In this document: one piece after another, positions 57,430 to 64,000 of the stretch | Numbering within the stretch: the stretch's first letter is position 1 | How the letters are laid out: the number at the start of each line of letters is the position of its first letter | Made by a program: the position numbers and the translations under genes | Notes under the pieces: generated by a model | The model's input: only the letters and a program-made list of their open reading frames with translations | Told to the model about the DNA's origin: nothing | Database searches by the model: none | From: Salvelinus alpinus | Taxonomy: Eukaryota > Chordata > Actinopteri > Salmoniformes > Salmonidae | Length of the DNA: 64,000 nt | Assembly: GCF_045679555.1 (NCBI RefSeq) | Contig: NC_092115.1 | Coordinates: forward strand, 33,173,596-33,237,595 | Direction of reading: 5' to 3'

Positions 57430-58660
57430 TAGTTGTAACATTAATATATAGACATTGCTGCTTTGCCCAGCAAAACTATTCTCAGGAGAAATGTAAATGG
57501 ACACACTCACTATATTATATAGGCAGTCAAGTGCTGTAGCTAACGTTACAGGCTGAGTCATGTTGGCTATTAAATTAGCTAGGTTAGGTAACAAGCTAGC
57601 AAAAGCTAACATCGGTGAACTAGCATTCTAAGTTAGCTGTTCACGTTGTAAACAAGAGAACGCCGGTCTCACCTTGAAACTTGGCTAGACACTATCACAA
57701 ACAATGGCTAGTTGACAGCTAAATTAGATCATTTCATGGCATTATGCTGTGGTTTGGTCGGTCCCAACACAACACACGTAAAAGTATTGGGGAAATACGC
57801 CCTGGAATGCGCTGTAGCAATCTAACGTTCGTTGGCTAGTTACCGAATGTGGCAAGCACCAGCGGGGAAAGCTAACGTTAGCTAAATGGTAAGTCTACAT
57901 TTGAAACTCTCCGACGATCAGCTACGAGGCCTTGCTTGACACTGTCGGTGGCTAGAAAGCGTTAGTTCGTTAGTACTATATGCGCTTGCGTGACTTAACA
58001 TTAGACCATTAGCTAGCTAGTAGCCAACGTTAGCTAGATGGACAAAGGAAAGACGACAAAGGGACATGCAAATATAACATACATTGATTACTATCGACAT
58101 AACTAGCTGGTTAACGAATTAACTAATACATGTCTAGTTTAAATCATTTCGTTTCCTCTGACGGTTTTAATAGCTGGCTAGACTAACGCAGTTTCTCATC
58201 AACTTAGGTAACGTTAGCTAGTTTAGCTAACATTGGCTAACTAGCCATATCGTTCTTTTAAGTTTACACCCATGACAGTGAAGTGGTCGGTATTTGCAAA
58301 AATGTAATTCCATATGACTGACATGTCTAGCAATGAGAAACCTATTCTTACCGTTGTTGTTTACTCCAATCCTTTGCCCCGCCTTGGCGAGCTAGCTGGC
58401 TAACTTGGTTTAGCTTGAATGGCATAGCGCTAACGCTAGCTAGTTTTAGAAAACTAGCCGAAAATGTTGTTAGTTAGCTATGAGGTATGATTATCTAGTC
58501 TTTAATGTAGCTGACTCAATCTTAGTTTTTACGGTCGATTCATATTGCTATCTACACATTTTTATGGTTTCTCATTTAGCTTGTCACTGATCTATTTTCT
58601 TCGCCATGGGTTGTGTAACACCAGCTAATGTTTATTTCAAGTAGCTAGCAAGCTAACACC
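57430..58660. repeat. GCTAGC/AACGTTAGC-rich low-complexity promoter region
   Basis: Dense short words TTAGCTAGCTA, TAACGTTAGCTA, GCTAGCTGGCTAA and their complements recur across about 1.2 kb around the rb1cc1 first exons. No tandem register is kept. Confidence 0.7.
57673..57718 (-). other. Candidate rb1cc1 non-coding exon 2
   Basis: A TTTCAAG/GTGAGACC donor lies at 57671-57672, with a TCTAATTTAG acceptor upstream giving a 46-base exon. The human gene also has two non-coding exons before the AUG exon. Inference only. Confidence 0.35.
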
Positions 58661-58700
58661 CTATTCTGCAGCTAGCTGTGTTTTGTTGTTGTGCTCATCG
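58352..58700 (-). other. Candidate rb1cc1 non-coding exon 1
   Basis: A good donor (CAACG/GTAAGAAT) ends this block at 58352, and the upstream limit is a ZNF143-type motif at 58711-58730. The true start site is not visible from sequence alone. Confidence 0.4.
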
Positions 58701-58710
58701 TCACTGCACA

Positions 58711-58730
58711 GCGAGGTGCATTCTGGGAGA
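58711..58730 (-). promoter_or_regulatory. ZNF143 (SBS-type) core promoter motif of rb1cc1
   Basis: On the minus strand TCTCCCAGAATGCACCTCGC closely matches the long ZNF143/SBS consensus, whose core is CCCAGAATGC followed by a CGC a few bases later. Such motifs sit close to transcription starts of housekeeping vertebrate genes. Its place just upstream of the candidate first exon supports a constitutive promoter here. Confidence 0.6.
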
Positions 58731-58869
58731 AGAAGAAGTAATGGCTGTGTTTTGGTGCAACATGAAAGGGGTGTGGTTTGTCCAAATGCAGTAGAGAAGG
58801 GCCCATAATAGTACAAAGGATACAATAGTATATTTTTAAATAAATTATTTATTAATTAACACACCAAAT

Positions 58870-58955
58870 TGATCATCCAACGACAAACATTTCGCTAGAC
58901 CCACAATAACATCTGCTAAATGTGTAGGTGACCAATACAATTGGATTTGATTTGA
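58870..58955 (+). repeat. LINE-like 3' end fragment
   Basis: 'aacatttcgctagacccaca', 'ataacatctgctaaatgtgt' and the 'ttggatttgatttga' tail match the repeat ending at 53093. Confidence 0.65.
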
Positions 58956-59331
58956 ACACATATGGCATTGAATGTAGAGAGAGATTGACGCACTCACTCT
59001 CTACCTCTACTTGAAACCAGACATCCATGCAGCATTAGCATGTATGAAAAAAATGCATCACTGGAGTATAATTGCAATCAACATTTCAAGTAGTAAAGCA
59101 TTGGCTTTCAAAATCAGAATTACCTTCATTCACCAATGGGCCTATGTACCAAGAATTTGACCTGGTGAAATGATGCTGACCACAACAATTATAATTTACT
59201 GACAGAATATATAGACAAAGAATTTTCACAAAATACACATACACATACTAAAGATACAGAAAAATCTGAAGAAGTGCACACAATTTTAAAGAAATATAAA
59301 AAATAAATTAACTCATCCTCTTCGCATGTAT
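58956..59331. other. Non-coding region
   Basis: No feature recognised. Confidence 0.5.
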
Positions 59332-59899
59332 GGCGTCGTGTGGGCGAGCGGTTTGCTGATGTCAACGTTGTGAACAGAGCGCCCCATGGTGACGGGGGGG
59401 TTATGGTATGGGCAGGCATAAGCGATGGACAACGAACACAATTGTATTATATCAATGGCAATTTGAATGCGCAGAGATACCGTGACGAGATCCTCAGGCC
59501 CATTGTTGTGCCATTCATCCGCCGCCATCACCTCATATTTCAGCATGATAATGCACGGCCCCATGTTGCAAGGATCTGTCCACAATTTCTGTAAGCTGAA
59601 AATGTCCTAGTTCTTCCATGGCCTGCATACTCGGTAGACATGTTTGGGATGCTCTGGATCGACGTGTACGACAGTGTGTTCCAGTTCCCGCCAATATCCA
59701 GCAACTTCACACAACCATTGAAGAGGGGTGGGACAACATTCCACAGGCCACAATCAATAGCCTGATCAACTTTATGCGAAGGAGATGTGTCACACTGCGT
59801 GAGGCAAATGGTGGCCACACCAGATACTGACTGGTTTTCAGATCCATGCCCCTACCTTTTTTGAAAAGGTGTCTGTGACCAACAAATGCATATCTGTAT
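59332..59899 (+). mobile_element. Tc1-like transposase C-terminal fragment
   Basis: Starts abruptly inside the transposase (RRVWAS-like, then VNVVNRAPHGDGGVMVWAG) and contains QHDNARPHVA with the second catalytic Asp (59540-59570). A short deletion removes the SPIEH final-Glu block (59635-59645). It continues to VPVPANIQQL and ends after 'caacaaatgcatatctgta', where it joins a second fragment of the same family. Confidence 0.85.
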
Positions 59900-60673
59900 G
59901 TTCCAAATGCACAAAAAACTTAAAATTTGTTTACGCCCCTGTTAGTGACCATTTCTCCTTTGCCAAAGTAATCCATCCACATGACAGGTGTGTCATATCA
60001 TGAATCTGATTAAACAGTATGATCAAATCAAATGTTATTGGTCACATACACGTGATTAGCAGATGTTATTGCGGGTGTAGCGAAATGCTTGTGCTTCTAG
60101 CTCCGACAGTGCAATAATATCTAACAAGTAATATCTAACAAATAACACAACATATACCCAATATACACAAATCTAAGTAGGAATGAATTAAGACTATATA
60201 CATATGGATGAGAGATGTCAGAGTGGAACAGACTAATATACAGTAGAATAGTATAGAAAAACAGTACATACATATGAGATGAGTATTGCAAGATATGTAA
60301 ACATTATTAAGTGACTAAGATTCTGTAGAATAGTATAGAATACAGTATTGTATTCTATTTGGCAGTACGTCCAACTGGCCTCACAACAGCAAACCACGTG
60401 TAACCATGCCAGCCCAGGCTTCTTCACCTGCGGGATCGTATGAGACCAGCCACCCGGACAGCTGATGAAACTGAGGAGTGTCTGTAATAAAGCTCTTTTG
60501 TGGGGAAAAACGTATTCTGATTGGCTGGGCCTAGCTCCCCAGTGGGTGGGCCTGGCTGCCCCTGCCCAGTCATGTGAAATCCATATTTCAATTGACTGAT
60601 TTCCTTATATGAACTGTAACTCAGTAAATCGTTGAAATTGTTACATGTTGCATTTATATTTTTGTTCAGTATA
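59900..60673 (+). mobile_element. Tc1-like element, internally deleted copy split by another repeat
   Basis: Left part 59900-60022 (from 'ttccaaatgcacaaaaaact' to the AAACAGTATGATCA block) lacks the terminal repeat. The right part runs from 60355 (TTGGCAGTACGTCCAAC) to 60673 (GTTCAGTATA end). Together they match the deleted copy at 4416-5154. The middle is replaced by an inverted LINE-like repeat. Confidence 0.8.
60023..60354 (-). mobile_element. LINE-like 3' end, inverted, inserted in Tc1-like element
   Basis: Begins 'atcaaatcaaatgttattgg' and 'cacatacacgtgattagcag', the reverse complement of the repeat at 52785-53093, and extends about 330 bases into the element body with a recurring 'gtagaatagtatagaa' phrase. 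Confidence 0.7.
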
Positions 60674-61210
60674 CATAGGGGCAATACTAGAATAAATGGT
60701 TCTGCCTCTTCGCAGAAAAATCTGAGAAGAAATCTGAGATTGTTGTATGCCCAATATATATAACATTCTATTGGTGGCAAGAATTTTGCATTATAATTTA
60801 AATTGAAAAACTTGAAGTGTTGAATCAAGTGTTGTTTTTTGCATCAGGTCATATACCATGTGCCACTGAATCGGTACATTGAGAAAATCTCTTCCCAGCT
60901 ATTTTTGCAGCCTGTATGGCACAGCTGTCAAAAATGGTCCTCATATGAATCTGGTATATTTGTCTATTTATGGCCATCTTTTTCAGCAAATTTTTGTCTT
61001 TAATATATGGCAGGGCAAATAAGTTCCCTACCTTCTCCCTCTTCCACTTGCCTCTTCCATTTTTGTGGTAATGTTGCAATCAGTTGGTTGTAACTTTGAA
61101 TTGAACAAACATTCCCATATATTGTAGATAGATGCATATGTGACATAACTCCACCATTCCTATTCATAATATAATTAATACAAACAATACAACATTATAA
61201 ACCTTTTTTC
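60674..61210. other. Non-coding region
   Basis: AT-rich, no feature recognised. Confidence 0.5.
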
Positions 61211-61641
61211 TGTCACGACATCCGCCGAAGTTGGCTCCCCTGCCTGTTCGGGCGGTGCTCGGCGGTCGTCGTCAACGTCCTACTAGCCGCCACCGATCCC
61301 TTTTTCGTTTGTCTGTTTGTTTTGTCTAATTAGTTTCACATGTGTTTCTGTTGTTTGGTTTAATGAGCTTCCCTATTTTTAGTAGGTGGACCCGCCCTTG
61401 TTTTGTGCGGGATTGTCTTTATGTTACGTGTGTGCGGTTTAGGTTTAGGTTTAGGTTTAGGTTTAGGTAGAGGTGGATTTATTTTCTATTTTACTTGGCA
61501 CCCTGTGTTTTTGGGTTGTCACGTTGTTGTCTGCGCCCTGTATGTTTGGGCTTCTCATTTTTGTGTGCATAAGTAAAAAGCACTTTTCCCCAGTGGAACT
61601 CTCTGCGTCTGATTCCTTCACCTACCTAGTCCCGCGTGACA
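61211..61641 (+). mobile_element. Solo LTR, 431 bp, with TTTTC target-site duplication
   Basis: The block begins TGTCACG and ends CGTGACA, a TG...CA end with a 7-base terminal inverted repeat. It is flanked by identical TTTTC on both sides (61206-61210 and 61642-61646). GC content is above the surroundings. No internal gag or pol sequence or second LTR is present, so this is a solo LTR left by recombination. The strand is chosen by TG-first reading only; the clade is not determined. Confidence 0.75.
61436..61465. repeat. (GGTTTA)5 short tandem repeat inside the LTR
   Basis: Five perfect GGTTTA units. It resembles but is not the vertebrate telomere unit TTAGGG. Confidence 0.9.
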
Positions 61642-61646
61642 TTTTC

Positions 61647-62129
61647 ATTTTTTTCAGTTAGTATATTCGAGTTTAACAATAATATTTGTTGTAATATTTG
61701 TTCTGCCTTTTCTGGAGGATAACATTTGAATTGTTAACAGCTTTGTATGGCTTGTTTAAAAAAAAAAAGCGATATTTTGAACGAAGTTTCATTTTCAATT
61801 AATCGGAAATGAGAATTTGTAATCAGTATATAGACAAAAAGGCAATTTTTGAACAAAGGATGAGCCTTTCTTAATAATCTACTGGAGAACCAGTTCGGGT
61901 TTAAATATAACTTATATATTTTATATATTATATATTTATATATTATATATTTTATAATTTCAGCCCCCCAAACTCATATTGATTATATAAATAGGCATGT
62001 TTAATTTTCTCTGGTTTAGTATTTCAAATAAAGTGAAATATTTTTTGCTCATATGATTTTTAAAAACGAGCCGTCTGGAGTAGGCAACGCCATAAGTAAG
62101 TAAGTAAACTGTGATAAGAACAAAGAGTG
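61647..62129. other. AT-rich non-coding region
   Basis: Includes a TATATA-rich stretch at 61906-61965. No gene recognised. Confidence 0.5.
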
Positions 62130-63110
62130 AATCAATGGGATTTTTTACATAAATAGACAGATATTTACTTCACTATCACTGCATTTTATTGGTAACCTAC
62201 AAGGTAGTGTAAAAATTGTGTCTTTTAACGATCTGATACTTAATATGGTACACTTACCATAATTGGATTTAAGCCCAGAGAGGCTAGAAAAGTGATCTAG
62301 ATCTTCAATGAGACCGTGCAGGGATCCAGATTGTGGACTTAAGAAGAAAATTGTGTCATTGGCATACATTGACACTTTTGTTTTATCCCCTGGATTTCTA
62401 ACCCCTTCATGTTCTTGTTGGATCTGATTTTAATAGCTAGCATTTCAATGGCTATAATAAATAGATAGGGAGACAACGAACAGCCCTGTTTTACTCCTCT
62501 TGACAGCTCAATACTTTCTGAGAAGTCGACTATCTAGAGCGTGTAACCATTATTTATTTTACACCTGGGGTTGCTGTACATAACTTTAACCCATTGTATA
62601 CAGTAAGAGATTCACCAAAATTAAAATAGTGTAATTCTAGTCGTACTTTATCAAAAGCCTTTTCAAAATCTGCTATGAAGCCCAGGCCTGGTTTCTTTGA
62701 TGTTTCATAATGTTCAATTGTTTCAAGTAGTTGTTGTATATTATCTCCAATATATTGTCCCTGTAAAAATGCATTTCGCCAGGATATTCACACCACAACA
62801 TGTAAGAAGCCTCCAGATTTTTCATTGGACTGGATCTTTATACCTACCACCTGGGTCCTGTTTCAATAGTAATGGAATCAGACCTTCTTGCTGAGTACCT
62901 GATAGTCTACCATTTTTATAGGTGTAGTTAAAACATGCCAATAATGGATCTTTCAGTACCTCAAAAAAGGTCTTATATACCTCTACTGGTATACCATCAA
63001 GCCCTGGGTGTTTTTCACTTGATACTGAGTGTTTTTCACTTGATACTGAAGATTCAAGAAAAATGTAATGCATTTTTCACAATTTTCCTTCCAGTTCGCT
63101 TTATTTTTGT
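62130..63110 (-). pseudogene. L1-like LINE reverse-transcriptase remnant
   Basis: The minus-strand frame at 62822-63073 has SSEKHPGLDGIPVEVYKTFF and then GLIPLLLKQDPG, matching the conserved fingers/palm region of LINE reverse transcriptases. The frame at 62145-62375 has MSMYANDTIFFLSP, corresponding to the YADD catalytic box (second position Ala, third Asn instead of Asp), followed by FSSLSGLKSNYGKC. The order is correct for one element, with several frameshifts between the two parts. Decayed and inactive. Confidence 0.82.
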
Positions 63111-63383
63111 AATAAATTCTTGAATAAATTCCTACAAATCTTTTAGTTTTTCCTTGAACTTATTTTGTGCCTCTAAAGTACAGTTTTTATTGCTATCTAC
63201 CTGTGCTGTTATTTCCTATATTTCCTTTATTAGTCGAATCTCTTAACTGAAACTGCTTTTGTTTTCATGATTATTGTATTGAATGGCCTCTAAAAGTATA
63301 TTGGAAAGTGTCCAATACAATAAGGGGATCTGCTGTACCTATGTTGTGCAGAAAAAGTAAATTATTAATGATTTTGTCTTAGT

Positions 63384-64000
63384 TAAAATCTCTCAAGGAT
63401 TCGCCCCTTTTTTTCAAATTTCGCCTGAAATGACATACACAAATCTAACTGCCTGTAGCTCAGGCCCTGAAGCAAGGATATGCATATTCTTGGCAACATT
63501 TGAAAGGAAACACTTTGAAGTGTGTGTAAATGTGAAAGGAATGTAGGAGAATATAACACAATAGATCTGGTAAAAGATAATACAAAGAAAAAACCAACCT
63601 TTCTTTTGTATTTTTTCATCTTTGAAAGGCAAGAGAAAGGCCATAGGGTATTATTCCAGCCCAGGTGCAATATACATTTTGGCCACTAGATGGCAGCAGT
63701 GTATGTGCAAAGTTTTATACTGATCCAATGAACCATTGCAGTTCTGTTCAAAATGTTGTATCAAACTGCCCAACATGCCTAATTTGTTTATTAATAACTT
63801 TTTATGTTCAAAATTGTGCACTCTCCTCAAACAGTAGCATGGTATTCTTTCACTGTAATAGCTACTGTTAATTGGACAGTGAAGTTAGATTAACAAGAAT
63901 TTTAACTTTCTGCCAATATCAGATATGTTTATGACCTGGTAAATGTTGTTGTTACTTACAACCTCATGCTAATCGCATTAGCCTACGTTAGCTCAACCGT
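63384..64000 (-). repeat. Salmonid dispersed repeat, runs off right edge
   Basis: The left 280 bases are the reverse complement of 47285-47605. The repeat continues with CCACTAGATGGCAGCAG and with 'ttattaataactttttatgt', and ends at the window edge in 'cgcattagcctacgttagct'. Recognised from memory as a frequent salmonid element; no coding frame. Confidence 0.75.
63683..63696 (+). promoter_or_regulatory. CTCF-type core motif within a dispersed repeat
   Basis: CCACTAGATGGCAG fits the CTCF core CCASYAGRKGGCRS at all 14 positions. Occupancy is not shown by sequence alone. Confidence 0.5.

Noticed and set aside
61436..61465. Interstitial telomeric repeat
   Set aside because: The unit is GGTTTA, not the vertebrate TTAGGG, and lies inside a solo LTR.

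Overview
This window is nuclear DNA from a teleost fish, almost certainly a salmonid. The genes are split by GT-AG introns. The repeats include a tRNA-derived SINE with the GTTAAC (HpaI) site of the salmonid HpaI family, at least four Tc1/mariner-like families, fold-back repeats, a LINE and very long CA/GA microsatellites. Family names for the repeats are from memory; no database was searched.

Layout: (1) 443-2075, minus strand: the first three coding exons of st18 (Myt1-family zinc-finger transcription factor), whose gene runs off the left edge. (2) 2.1-41 kb: gene-poor DNA with Tc1-like copies (4.4, 15.4, 21.9, 28.0 and 37.8 kb), microsatellites (9.3, 11.0 and 12.2 kb), a 33-bp minisatellite (23.9-24.9 kb), fold-back repeats (5.3-5.9 and 32.5 kb) and an exon-like block near 30.4 kb that could be an st18 5' exon. 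(3) 41.3-58.7 kb, minus strand: a complete, intact rb1cc1 (FIP200) gene. I could place 22 coding exons with consistent splice sites and phases; they total 4,887 bases, or 1,628 residues plus stop. An upstream region holds two candidate non-coding exons and a ZNF143-type promoter motif. (4) 58.8-64 kb: broken Tc1-like copies, LINE 3' ends, a solo LTR with a 5-bp target-site duplication, an L1-like reverse-transcriptase remnant, and a dispersed repeat carrying a CTCF-type motif.

The two genes are not a pathway. FIP200 is the scaffold of the ULK1 autophagy-initiation complex, and ST18 is a nuclear regulator. They lie on the same strand in the same order as human RB1CC1 and ST18, so this is conserved synteny. 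The human gene between them, ALKAL1, was not recognised here. No bacterial, phage or CRISPR-like system is present. The long open frames at 9.3, 11, 12.2 and 24 kb come from simple repeats.
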